This document shows positions 36,296-43,323 of a stretch of 43,323 nt of DNA, piece by piece (the first letter of the stretch is position 1; the number at the start of each line of letters is the position of its first letter). Source of the stretch: an uncultured Opitutaceae bacterium (GTDB lineage Bacteria > Verrucomicrobiota > Verrucomicrobiia > Opitutales > Opitutaceae); assembly GCA_903952145.1 (NCBI GenBank), contig CAJBES010000252.1, positions 1 through 43,323 on the forward strand. Reading direction: 5' to 3'. Under the pieces are notes generated by a model. That model saw only the letters and a list, made by a program, of their open reading frames with translations, searched no databases and was not told where the DNA came from. Position numbers and translations under genes: made by a program.

Positions 36296-37027
36296 TCAGT
36301 GGGCGTGACCGTGCTCCATCAGGAGCATCATGAGACCCAGCACGATGAAGATCATGCCCAGCAGACCGGCTTCAAACTGCTCGAAGCTCTTGAGCTTGAA
36401 ACGCTCAAAGCCCACCAGCGTCAGCCACGTGAAGGCCAGCATGCCGGTGAGCGTGGCGACTGCGAGAATGAGGCTGAGCACCACAAAGCCGCGCCAGCCG
36501 AACTGCACACCCGACAGGTAAACTGGCAGGAAGCCTTCGCAGGGCGAGAGCGTCAGCATCATGAAGAGTCCGCTGATCGCCGCCCAGTCCCCGGCCTTGT
36601 CGGACACGAGTTCGGTGTCCTGCAATTCCTCGTCCCAGTGGCTGCGCTCATGTTCATGCTCGCACTCCTCGCTGGGCTGGTGATGGCCACCCGGGGCATG
36701 GTGGTGCAGCACGCCGTGGCCGTGCAGTTGCCGCCAGCCGTAGAATCCGCCGATCGCCAGTAAAACAACACCGGTGCCCCGGATGAAGATTTCACCCAGG
36801 CTGGCATCAAGTTGAAACCCGAACCAGGCAATCCCGAGACCGAGCAGGCTGGTAAGGAGGACATGCCCCAACCCAGCCAAGGCTGCGACTGCGAGGGTTT
36901 TGCCCCGGCTCCAGCGCCGGGCGCGTGATACCAGCACGAACGGCAGCCAATGCGTCGGAATGGCCGCGTGGAAAAACGCCACCGTGAAGCCGGTGAAGGC
37001 GACCGTCGTGAGGATTGGGTAATTCAT
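36296..37027 (-). CDS. polytopic membrane protein with His-rich loop, possible metal transporter
   Basis: A 243-residue membrane protein with about six helices. The first begins MNYPILTTVAFTGFTVAFFH, whose AAIPTHWLPFVLV part carries a His, and the fourth contains MLTLSPCEGFLPVYL. Between helices 3 and 4 is a cytosolic or periplasmic loop extremely rich in His, Glu and Asp (HGHGVLHHHAPGGHHQ, then CEHEHERSHWDEE). The fold resembles the NicO/UreH/TauE-like exporter group, where such loops bind Ni, Co or Zn. The end is also His-rich (MEHGHAH). The substrate is inferred only. Convergent with the carboxypeptidase gene. Confidence 0.65.
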   Translation of the reverse strand: MNYPILTTVAFTGFTVAFFHAAIPTHWLPFVLVSRARRWSRGKTLAVAALAGLGHVLLTSLLGLGIAWFGFQLDASLGEIFIRGTGVVLLAIGGFYGWRQLHGHGVLHHHAPGGHHQPSEECEHEHERSHWDEELQDTELVSDKAGDWAAISGLFMMLTLSPCEGFLPVYLSGVQFGWRGFVVLSLILAVATLTGMLAFTWLTLVGFERFKLKSFEQFEAGLLGMIFIVLGLMMLLMEHGHAH

Positions 37028-37167
37028 GAGGTGCAGCTGCTGTCGGCAGCAAATCCTGTCACCGGCAGTGCTGTCGAATGTGAACTGTAGCAAAGTCGTC
37101 AAGGCCGGGCCAAACACACCCGTTCTCCCTCCGCTTTGCCGTTCTCCAGGCCCGTTCACCCTGCCGC

Positions 37168-37390
37168 ATGTCCGACGCTCCCGACTTCAACGCCATCCGC
37201 GCTACCTGTTCAATTTGCAGGACCGCCTCTGCCCCACCCTCGCGGGTGAAGACGGCGCCACCGGTTTCCGGGAGGACCTCCGGCAACGCCCCGATGGCGA
37301 CGGACGCACGTGCATCCTGACGGAGGGTGCGGTCTATAAAAACGAGGTGGCGTTTGCCCGCGCCAAGGTGGCGCGGTTTTCAGTTTCTTT
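37168..37390 (+). pseudogene. hemF: hemF 5' remnant (oxygen-dependent coproporphyrinogen III oxidase), frameshifted and truncated
   Basis: From ATG 37168 the frame reads MSDAPDFNAIRA. One missing base at about 37202 then moves the frame, and from 37203 it continues YLFNLQDRLCPTLAGEDGA, GFREDLRQRPDGDGRTCIL and EGAVYKNEVAFARAKVAR. This follows the HemF N terminus (LNLQD.IC..L...DG..F.ED.W.R..GGGGR.RVL..GAVFE.AGVNF) for about 70 residues. Similarity stops near 37390, where the glycyl-radical module's upstream region begins. The gene's other end is at 40741-41016. HemF converts coproporphyrinogen III to protoporphyrinogen IX with O2; this copy cannot work. The remaining part of the gap 37028-37491 shows nothing else. 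Confidence 0.82.
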
Positions 37391-37491
37391 TTTCGGCGCA
37401 TCCGTTGAGCTCATCACCCAACGCACAGCGACAAGCCCCCTCCGTCGAATGCCTCCACCGCATAAGCAGATACCGCCAGCACTGCAGCCCC

Positions 37492-38439
37492 ATGACTGCG
37501 AGTAACGTTGTTTTCAACATTCAGCGGTTCTCCCTTCATGATGGCCCGGGGATCCGCACAACCGTATTCCTCAAAGGCTGCACCATGCAGTGCTTCTGGT
37601 GCCACAACCCCGAGGGCCAGCATCCCGCACCGGAACTTCGCTACTACCCTGATCGTTGCATTGCCTGTGGCAGCTGCGTCGCCGCCTGTCCGAATCACGC
37701 CCACGAACTTAACGACGGCATCCACACCTTCATCCGGGAACGGTGCGAGCTCAGTGGCCAGTGCGTTGCCACCTGCTTCCCGCGCGCACTTGAACTCGAA
37801 GGCCGCCGCATGACTGTGCAGGAGGTCATGGACGAGATCCTGCCCGACAAGCTCTTCTATGAGCTTTCCGGCGGCGGCGTTACGCTCTCTGGCGGGGAGC
37901 CCGCATTGAGCCGGGATTTTGCCCGGAACATACTGCGGCAGTGCAAGGAACACGGTCTTCACACCGCAGTGGAAACCTGCGGGGAGGCTCCCTGGACCGC
38001 GTTGGAAGCAATGCTGCCGCATACAGATTTAATGATGATGGATATCAAGCTCATCGATGCAGCGAAACACCGGGCATCGACGGGGCAATCGAACGAGCGC
38101 ATCCTTGAAAACGCCCGGCGCCTCGCCGCCACCACCACACCCGTCATCTTCCGGACCCCCATCGTGCCCTCGGTGAATGATTCGGCGGAGGAAATCCGTG
38201 CCATTGCCAGCTTTGTCCGCCAGCTGGAGGAACAACGAACCAGGAACGGCGGAGCGACGGCAGCCATCACATACGAGATCATGCCATTTCACAGGCTTGC
38301 GGCCGGCAAATACGCCAGCCTTGGGCGTGAATACCAAGCCGCGGCCATCGATCCCCCCTCAAAGGCAAAAATGGCCGAGCTGGCTGATGCGGCGAGGGGC
38401 CAAGGCATGGAGACTCTGATGCAAGGCAATGGGATGTGA
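37492..38439 (+). CDS. glycyl-radical enzyme activating protein (radical SAM)
   Basis: A 315-residue activase that installs the glycyl radical on its partner downstream using S-adenosylmethionine. N-terminal RFSLHDGPGIRTTVFLKGC leads into the radical-SAM motif Cys30-x3-Cys34-x2-Cys37 (CTMQCFWC). Next is a ferredoxin-like insert with Cys56, 59, 62 and 66 (CIACGSCVAAC). The second set has Cys85, 91 and 95, but Ser88 sits where the canonical second Cys would be. ELSGGGVTLSGGEP and VETCGEAPW follow, typical of the class with extra clusters. ATG 37492 is chosen because family similarity starts there. It ends 18 bases before the enzyme gene, forming an operon placed inside hemF. Confidence 0.92.
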   Translation: MTASNVVFNIQRFSLHDGPGIRTTVFLKGCTMQCFWCHNPEGQHPAPELRYYPDRCIACGSCVAACPNHAHELNDGIHTFIRERCELSGQCVATCFPRALELEGRRMTVQEVMDEILPDKLFYELSGGGVTLSGGEPALSRDFARNILRQCKEHGLHTAVETCGEAPWTALEAMLPHTDLMMMDIKLIDAAKHRASTGQSNERILENARRLAATTTPVIFRTPIVPSVNDSAEEIRAIASFVRQLEEQRTRNGGATAAITYEIMPFHRLAAGKYASLGREYQAAAIDPPSKAKMAELADAARGQGMETLMQGNGM

Positions 38440-38457
38440 CATTAGAAACGGAAAACA

Positions 38458-40692
38458 ATGACCCATCCGACGGTACCTCAACTCACCTACCAAGACCGCA
38501 TCGACCGGCTGCGCGCCACCAAGCTGCGGCACACGCAGGAAAAATTGCGGGAGCTTGGCTCGTCCGACATGGACGATCTGCCCGTTATATTGCCGCCGGC
38601 TGAATCCAGAAAAATGGCCCGCGTGGTGAACGGGTCAGGAGTGCTGATCCTTGATGCGCTTTTCAAGGATTACGTCCCGAAGAGCAACCACCCGAGCGGC
38701 GGCATCTTTGGCGCCAGAGCGTGCGGGGAGAATATCCGGGCCTTGCTCGACCTGCATCCTCCGTATGTCGACCCGTTGAGCTCACTGGCGGGCGCATACA
38801 TGTCGCACTTCACGGCGTACCGTCAACCCGCATGGAATCCGGATTTCGACTACTCCCATCTGCACGAGAATCAGCGGAAGTACAAACTCCTGCACGGGAT
38901 CGGTGCCGTGCAGCATTTCTGCCAAGATGAGGCGATCGGCCTGACCCAAGGCTGGGGCGGCATCCTTGGGCGGATACGACATTACCGCACGGTGAACCTG
39001 GATGCGGAAGCACAGGAATTGTACGACGGACTCGAACACATGGTGCTTGGGCTGCAGGACTGGATCAGCCGCCACGCGGCAACCGCAGCAAGTATGGCAG
39101 AACACGAAACGCACCCGCAACTGCGCCAGAACCTGATGGAGATCGCCGCCATCAATGAACGGCTGGTCAATGCTCCCCCGCAGACATTTCGGGAAGCGTG
39201 TCAGTGGATGCTCTACTACCAGCTGGCCGGGAAGATGTACAACATGGGCGGCTCACTCGGCCGAATCGACCAGTTTCTCTATCCTTTCTATGCGCCGGAC
39301 AAGCAACGCGGTCTCCTGACGGATGAAGAGGCGATCTTTCACTTGGCGTGCCATTTCGTCATGGACACGAGCTATACCCAGCTCGGGGGCCCCGACGCCG
39401 AGGGCAATGACACGACCAACGAGCTTTCCTACCTCGTGCTTGAAGCCGCACACCGCCTCAGGATTCCGTTAAACGTGGGGGTGAGCGTCGGTCAGAACGT
39501 CGATCCGCAGCTCCTGCGGCGGGGGGTCGAGATTCTCTTCGAAGACCGGACCGGCATGCCGAAATTCCTCGGCGTCGACAACACGAGCGCCGGCTTCGCC
39601 CGGAACAATTACCCCATCGAGTTGGGCCGGCTTCGGGCCTATTCCGGTTGCCACTGGTGTGGAATTCCGGGGCGGGAATATACCGTCAACGACTGCGTCA
39701 AGGTCAACCTGGCCGCCGTCTTCGAAGTCGCCCTCAAGGACATGCTGGCCGACCCGGCTGCCCGACCAAGTGTCGAAACGCTCTGGAGCTTCTTTGTGAA
39801 ACATCTCCGCTGCAGTGTCGGCACAGTTGCCCAGAGTCTCGATTTCCATCTGGACCATATGCACCGGGTCTTCCCCGAGCTTCACCTCGACCTGCTCTGT
39901 TACGGTCCGATTGAGAAAGGCCGTGATGCGTCCCATGGCGGCGTTGAGTTCTACAATCTGGGGATTGATGGGGCCGGCCTCGCTACCGTCGCAGACTCGT
40001 TTGCTGCGGTGGAACAGAGAATTGAACGGGAGGAACATCTTACTTGGGCTGACCTCGGCCGCATACTCGAGACGGATTGGGCCGGCACAAAGGGAGAACA
40101 GGCGCGCCTGATGATGAAGAGCACACCACGGTATGGCAGCGGCGGCTCGCGGGCGGATTTCTTCGGCGTCCAGGTTGTCCGGACCTTCACGAGCATCGTA
40201 AAAGAGAAGCCGACACCGCACGGCTTCAACATGATCCCCGGCATCTTCTCCTGGGCAGCAACGATCACCATGGGGAAGGATGTCGGTGCCACACCTAACG
40301 GGCGGCAGGCCCAAAGTCCGATCTCCCATGGTCCGAATCCCGACCCTGGATTCCGGCGAGATGCTGCACCGACCGCCCTGGCGCTGACGGTGGCGGCGGT
40401 TCAGCCCGGATTCGGCAACACCGCCCCGATGCATATCGAACTTGATCCCGGCATGGCAAAATCGCGCAAGGGCATTGACGAAGTGATGGCACTCATTCGG
40501 GGCCACTTCGCGATGGGCGGCACGCAAATCAATATGAACATTCTCAACAAGCAGACGATCCTCGAGGCCCACAAAGACCCGAGCACCCATCCAGATCTCG
40601 TGGTGCGGGTGACCGGTTTCAGCGCGTATTTCGCGAGCCTTTCCCCAGAGATGCGCCAGATCATCGTCGACAGGATCATCACCCAAGAGTAG
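38458..40692 (+). CDS. glycyl radical enzyme of unknown substrate (PFL/diol-dehydratase superfamily)
   Basis: A 744-residue glycyl radical enzyme. The C-terminal radical loop is VVRVTGFSAYFASLS, with Gly720 as the radical residue. The active-site finger is YSGCHWCGIPGREYTVNDC, with Cys398 the probable thiyl residue and Cys401 close by. The N-terminal part has the PFL-domain helical barrel with the conserved SHFTAYRQPAW region. The usual dehydratase Cys-x-Glu is absent (Cys398-His-Trp), as is the adjacent Cys-Cys of pyruvate formate-lyase. The substrate therefore cannot be predicted from motifs. It is shorter than typical 1,2-propanediol or choline lyases (about 800-850), and no microcompartment shell genes are present. 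Oxygen-sensitive by class. Confidence 0.9.
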   Translation: MTHPTVPQLTYQDRIDRLRATKLRHTQEKLRELGSSDMDDLPVILPPAESRKMARVVNGSGVLILDALFKDYVPKSNHPSGGIFGARACGENIRALLDLHPPYVDPLSSLAGAYMSHFTAYRQPAWNPDFDYSHLHENQRKYKLLHGIGAVQHFCQDEAIGLTQGWGGILGRIRHYRTVNLDAEAQELYDGLEHMVLGLQDWISRHAATAASMAEHETHPQLRQNLMEIAAINERLVNAPPQTFREACQWMLYYQLAGKMYNMGGSLGRIDQFLYPFYAPDKQRGLLTDEEAIFHLACHFVMDTSYTQLGGPDAEGNDTTNELSYLVLEAAHRLRIPLNVGVSVGQNVDPQLLRRGVEILFEDRTGMPKFLGVDNTSAGFARNNYPIELGRLRAYSGCHWCGIPGREYTVNDCVKVNLAAVFEVALKDMLADPAARPSVETLWSFFVKHLRCSVGTVAQSLDFHLDHMHRVFPELHLDLLCYGPIEKGRDASHGGVEFYNLGIDGAGLATVADSFAAVEQRIEREEHLTWADLGRILETDWAGTKGEQARLMMKSTPRYGSGGSRADFFGVQVVRTFTSIVKEKPTPHGFNMIPGIFSWAATITMGKDVGATPNGRQAQSPISHGPNPDPGFRRDAAPTALALTVAAVQPGFGNTAPMHIELDPGMAKSRKGIDEVMALIRGHFAMGGTQINMNILNKQTILEAHKDPSTHPDLVVRVTGFSAYFASLSPEMRQIIVDRIITQE

Positions 40693-40740
40693 CCCACACA
40701 CCACTGAAGATGCAAGGAAGGCACTCCGCGATACAGTGCG

Positions 40741-41016
40741 CCCCATGGCGACCGTGAGCGCCAGTGCCAGCTCTACCGGCGTGGCCGCTATGTGGAGTAC
40801 AACCTCACCTGGGATCGCGGCACACTCATCGGCCTGCAGAGCGGCGGACGCACCGAGTCCATCTTCATGAGCCTCCCGCCCTTGGTCCGCTGGGACTGCC
40901 TCTGGCAGCCGGAACCCGATTCGCCCGAAGCCCGGTTTGGCGAGGTCTTCCTAAAACCCAGCGATTGGCGCCAACGAATGCACCGTCAATCCCTGCCAAC
41001 TTTTTGCTGCCAATAG
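40741..41016 (+). pseudogene. hemF: hemF 3' remnant (coproporphyrinogen III oxidase C terminus)
   Basis: The frame from about 40741 reads [33 protein letters not shown], then [15 protein letters not shown] and [10 protein letters not shown], with FLKPSDW near the end. This matches the HemF C terminus ([45 protein letters not shown]...P..GSPEA......DW) almost residue by residue. It is in good frame but has no start and no upstream HemF sequence; about 140 middle codons are missing. It ends at a stop (41014-41016). It lies 49 bases after the glycyl radical enzyme. With the 5' remnant it brackets the module. The gap 40693-41069 otherwise holds only the hemE promoter. Confidence 0.9.
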
Positions 41017-41017
41017 A

Positions 41018-41046
41018 TTGAAAGGCTTCCCAATCAGCGGTATTTA
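41018..41046 (+). promoter_or_regulatory. candidate sigma-70-like promoter of hemE
   Basis: TTGAAA (41018-41023) and TATTTA (41041-41046) are exactly 17 bases apart, ending 23 bases before the hemE ATG. It begins just after the hemF remnant's stop, so hemE need not depend on hemF or the inserted module for transcription. Match by eye. Confidence 0.5.
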
Positions 41047-41069
41047 GCGTCAATTTGCGGCACATAAAT

Positions 41070-42098
41070 ATGACTTCCCGCGAACGCTTTCTCGCCGCCT
41101 GCGCCTGCACCCCGCTCGACCGTCCTCCACTCTGGGTCATGCGCCAGGCCGGCCGCTACCTGCCCGAATACCGCGCCCTCAAGGCGAAGTCATCCTTTCT
41201 TGAGATGGTGAAAACGCCCGCGCTCGCCACCGAGGTCACTCTCCAGCCCCTGCGTCGCTTCGCTCTTGATGCCGCCATCCTGTTTTCGGACATCCTCGTT
41301 ATCCCCGAGGCCCTCGGCCAAGGTTACACCTTTCGCGACACCGGTGGTATCGCCATGGCCCACCGGTTGGAAACGCGGGCCCAGATTGAGGCCCTGGCCC
41401 CGGCCGAGGCGGTGCCCGAGCGCCTCGCCTACGTCGCCGAAACACTGGTGAGCCTGAAAAAGGAACTGGCCGGTCAAAAGGCCCTGCTCGGCTTCGGCGG
41501 TTCGCCGTGGACCCTGGCAACCTACATGGTCGAAGGTGGCAGTTCGGATGACTTCGAGCGCATCAAGCAGCTTTTTTACACTGACCGGTCCACCTTCGAC
41601 GCCCTGCTGGAGAAACTCACCACCGCGCTGATCGCCTATTTTCAACTGCAGATCCGCGCGGGCGCCGATGCGATTCAGATCTTCGACTCGTGGGGCGGCA
41701 TCATCGCCGGGCCGGATTACGAGGCCGCCTCGCTCCAGTGGATCCGCCGGATCGTTGCGGCCCTGCCGCGGGATTATCCCGTGATCCTCTACGCCAAGGG
41801 CACCGCGCCCCAGCTCACCGACCAGGCGTTTTCGGGCGTGAAAGTGCTGAGCGTGGACTGGACCAGCGACCTCGCCATTGTCCGGCGCACCCTGCCCGCC
41901 AACGTCGCCGTGCAAGGCAACCTCGACCCGGTCCTGATGTGCACCACTCCGGAAATCGTGCGGCGCGAGTCCCGTCGTCTGCTTGAATCCATGCGTGGCA
42001 CCGCCGGCCACATTTTTAATCTTGGCCACGGCATCACCCCGCAGGCCAAACTTGAGTGCATGGCGGCCTTGGTGGACACGGTCAGCGGCTGGCGCTAA
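41070..42098 (+). CDS. hemE: uroporphyrinogen decarboxylase
   Basis: A 342-residue cytoplasmic enzyme that decarboxylates uroporphyrinogen III to coproporphyrinogen III. N-terminal RPPLWVMRQAGRYLPEYR, DAAILFSDILVIPEALG, FGGSPWTLATYMVEGG, QIFDSWGG, and near the C terminus NVAVQGNLDP and GHIFNLGHGI are all HemE signatures, including the active-site Arg and Asp. ATG 41070 is chosen; the TTG at 41055 adds only five residues. It is followed after 67 bases by a protoporphyrinogen oxidase and preceded by a dead hemF, so this was a hemF-hemE-hemY type cluster. Confidence 0.96.
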   Translation: MTSRERFLAACACTPLDRPPLWVMRQAGRYLPEYRALKAKSSFLEMVKTPALATEVTLQPLRRFALDAAILFSDILVIPEALGQGYTFRDTGGIAMAHRLETRAQIEALAPAEAVPERLAYVAETLVSLKKELAGQKALLGFGGSPWTLATYMVEGGSSDDFERIKQLFYTDRSTFDALLEKLTTALIAYFQLQIRAGADAIQIFDSWGGIIAGPDYEAASLQWIRRIVAALPRDYPVILYAKGTAPQLTDQAFSGVKVLSVDWTSDLAIVRRTLPANVAVQGNLDPVLMCTTPEIVRRESRRLLESMRGTAGHIFNLGHGITPQAKLECMAALVDTVSGWR

Positions 42099-42165
42099 TC
42101 CGGGGCAAATAACGCGCAAGAAATGCGCAGACGGCTCGGCGCCCTCAGGCTATATTGCAGATCCT

Positions 42166-43323
42166 GTGACTCATTCATCCCTCCCCACTGTTGCCGTCAT
42201 CGGAGCCGGTATCACCGGCCTGACCGCGGCTTTCCGGCTCCACCAACGCGGTTTCGCCGTCAAGGTGTTCGAGCAAGCCGCGCATCCCGGCGGTTCCATC
42301 CGCACCTACCGGGAAGCGGGTTATCTCATCGAGGGTGGCCCCAACACCCTGCAACTCGGCGCCAGCGAGGTGAAACAGTTGATCAAGGATATCGGCCTGG
42401 AGCCGGCGATGCAGGTCGCGGGCGCCACGGCCAAAAAACGGTTTATCGTCCGCGGTGGGAAATTTGTCCCCGTGCCGATGGGCCCGGGTTCATTTTTCTC
42501 CACCCCGTTGTTCTCCTTCCGCACCAAGGCGGCCATCTTCGCCGAGCTGCTCAGTCGCCGGCGCGAGCGGACGGCCGATCTCAACCTCGCAGAACTGGTC
42601 TGCACGCATTTCACCCAGGAACTGGTCGACTACGCGCTCAACCCGCTCATCGCCGGCATTTACGCGGGCGATCCCGCCATGCTTTCCGTTCGCCATGCCT
42701 TCCCCATGCTCTGGGAGGCGGAGCGTTCCCATGGCTCGCTGCTGCGCGGCATGATGGCCGCTGGCAAGGCCCGGAAAGCCCGTGGCGAATCCGGCCCGGC
42801 CTCCATCGTATCGTTCAAAGACGGACTCCAATCCCTCACCGATACGCTGGCCGCCAAACTTCCCGCCGGGTCCGTGCTTTGCGGGGCCGCAGTTGAAACC
42901 GTCATTCCCGGGCGTCCGCACCGCATCGCCTGGCGTCAATATGGCCAGACGGCCACCGGCGATTTCGACCTCATCGTCCTTGCCTTGCCTGCCACGGCCC
43001 TGGCCCAGCTGGTCATCGGCTCCGGCGCCGAACGACCGCTCGCCGTCCTCGATGAGATTATCCAGCCACCCGTGTCTTCGCTGTTCCTCGGTTACCGTCG
43101 CGAGCAGGTGACCCACCCGCTGGATGGCTTTGGCGGACTGGTGCCCGCCGTGGAACATCGCTCTGTCCTCGGGATTCTTTTCTCATCCACACTGTTTCCG
43201 AACCGGGCCCCGGAAGGGCAGGTCGGTCTCACCGTCTTCGCCGGCGGTTCGCGTGCGCCCGATCTGGCCCGGCTGCCCACCGATGCGCTGCTCGCCCAGA
43301 TCGCCCGCGACCTGCACGATCTG
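42166..43323 (+). CDS. hemG: protoporphyrinogen oxidase (HemY-type), 3' end outside window
   Basis: The first 386 codons of a FAD-dependent protoporphyrinogen oxidase. From GTG 42166 the frame reads (M)THSSLPTVAVIGAGITGLTA (Rossmann GxGxxG), then VFEQAAHPGGSIRTY and EGGPNTLQLG, then FVPVPMGPGSFF, LVDYALNPLIAGIYAGDP and SIVSFKDGLQSL. These are typical of the HemY/PPOX family, which oxidises protoporphyrinogen IX to protoporphyrin IX with O2 or another acceptor at the membrane. No stop is met before the window end. The GTG start is the first possible one; a long off-frame open frame overlapping here is a shadow. Follows hemE by 67 bases. Confidence 0.92.
   Translation, partial: MTHSSLPTVAVIGAGITGLTAAFRLHQRGFAVKVFEQAAHPGGSIRTYREAGYLIEGGPNTLQLGASEVKQLIKDIGLEPAMQVAGATAKKRFIVRGGKFVPVPMGPGSFFSTPLFSFRTKAAIFAELLSRRRERTADLNLAELVCTHFTQELVDYALNPLIAGIYAGDPAMLSVRHAFPMLWEAERSHGSLLRGMMAAGKARKARGESGPASIVSFKDGLQSLTDTLAAKLPAGSVLCGAAVETVIPGRPHRIAWRQYGQTATGDFDLIVLALPATALAQLVIGSGAERPLAVLDEIIQPPVSSLFLGYRREQVTHPLDGFGGLVPAVEHRSVLGILFSSTLFPNRAPEGQVGLTVFAGGSRAPDLARLPTDALLAQIARDLHDL

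Noticed and set aside
40792-41016. A 74-codon independent small gene
   Set aside because: The same frame extends upstream and is the HemF C terminus; no promoter or ribosome site serves it.
42123-42896. 257-codon plus-strand frame at the window end
   Set aside because: Off-frame shadow of the protoporphyrinogen oxidase gene, which reads from GTG 42166 with all family motifs.

Overview
The window is high-GC DNA, mostly tightly packed, and reads as a chromosomal segment of a free-living Gram-negative heterotroph. It carries an outer-membrane channel, a TonB-dependent receptor, an LPS-export permease and lipoproteins. The gene mix (type II xylose isomerase, heparinase II/III, GH36 alpha-galactosidase, tricorn-like S41 protease, M3 and M14 peptidases, CysC/D/N) and many starts without a Shine-Dalgarno sequence fit Verrucomicrobiota, most likely Opitutaceae. 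That placement is inference from protein style; no rRNA is present. No tRNA, rRNA or CRISPR was found.

Layout. 1-1946 (-): a membrane-fusion protein (cut by the window edge) and a TolC-like channel. 2122-5638 (+): a Wzm-type ABC-2 permease broken by a one-base deletion in a T run, then cysC-cysD-cysN for sulfate activation. 5639-6398: an AT-richer gap with an IS630-type transposase remnant and a hairpin. 6399-10807 (+): a FecA-like receptor, xylose isomerase and a small lipoprotein. 11084-13524 (-): a solute-binding protein and a TPR protein with a ten-base homopolymer at its N terminus. 13669-15522 (+): heparinase II/III. 15626-18602 (-): two tandem M14 carboxypeptidase paralogues. 18914-20026 (-): an LptF/LptG-type permease. 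20161-20370: a remnant of a sodium:neurotransmitter symporter. 20514-29153: htpG, an alpha/beta hydrolase, a tricorn-like protease and an M3 oligopeptidase. 29312-36258 (+): aldehyde dehydrogenase, nucleoside hydrolase, GH36 alpha-galactosidase, aldo/keto reductase and D,D-carboxypeptidase. 36296-37027 (-): a membrane protein with a His-rich loop.

The most striking region is 37168-43323. The oxygen-dependent coproporphyrinogen oxidase gene hemF is split: its first quarter (frameshifted) lies at 37168-37390 and its last quarter at 40741-41016. Its middle has been replaced by a complete two-gene module, a glycyl-radical-enzyme activase and a glycyl radical enzyme. Downstream, hemE and a HemY-type protoporphyrinogen oxidase (cut by the window end) remain intact. 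The glycyl radical enzyme has an unusual active-site loop (Gly-Cys-His-Trp-Cys), which matches neither the Cys-x-Glu of the dehydratases nor the Cys-Cys pair of pyruvate formate-lyase, so its substrate cannot be assigned. An oxygen-sensitive module has thus landed inside an oxygen-requiring heme gene.

The window also holds several decayed genes (wzm, an IS630 remnant, a symporter remnant, a possible Y1-transposase tail, hemF) and one intact-looking gene whose best start is ATT. This suggests either ongoing gene loss or, for the single-base events, assembly error.
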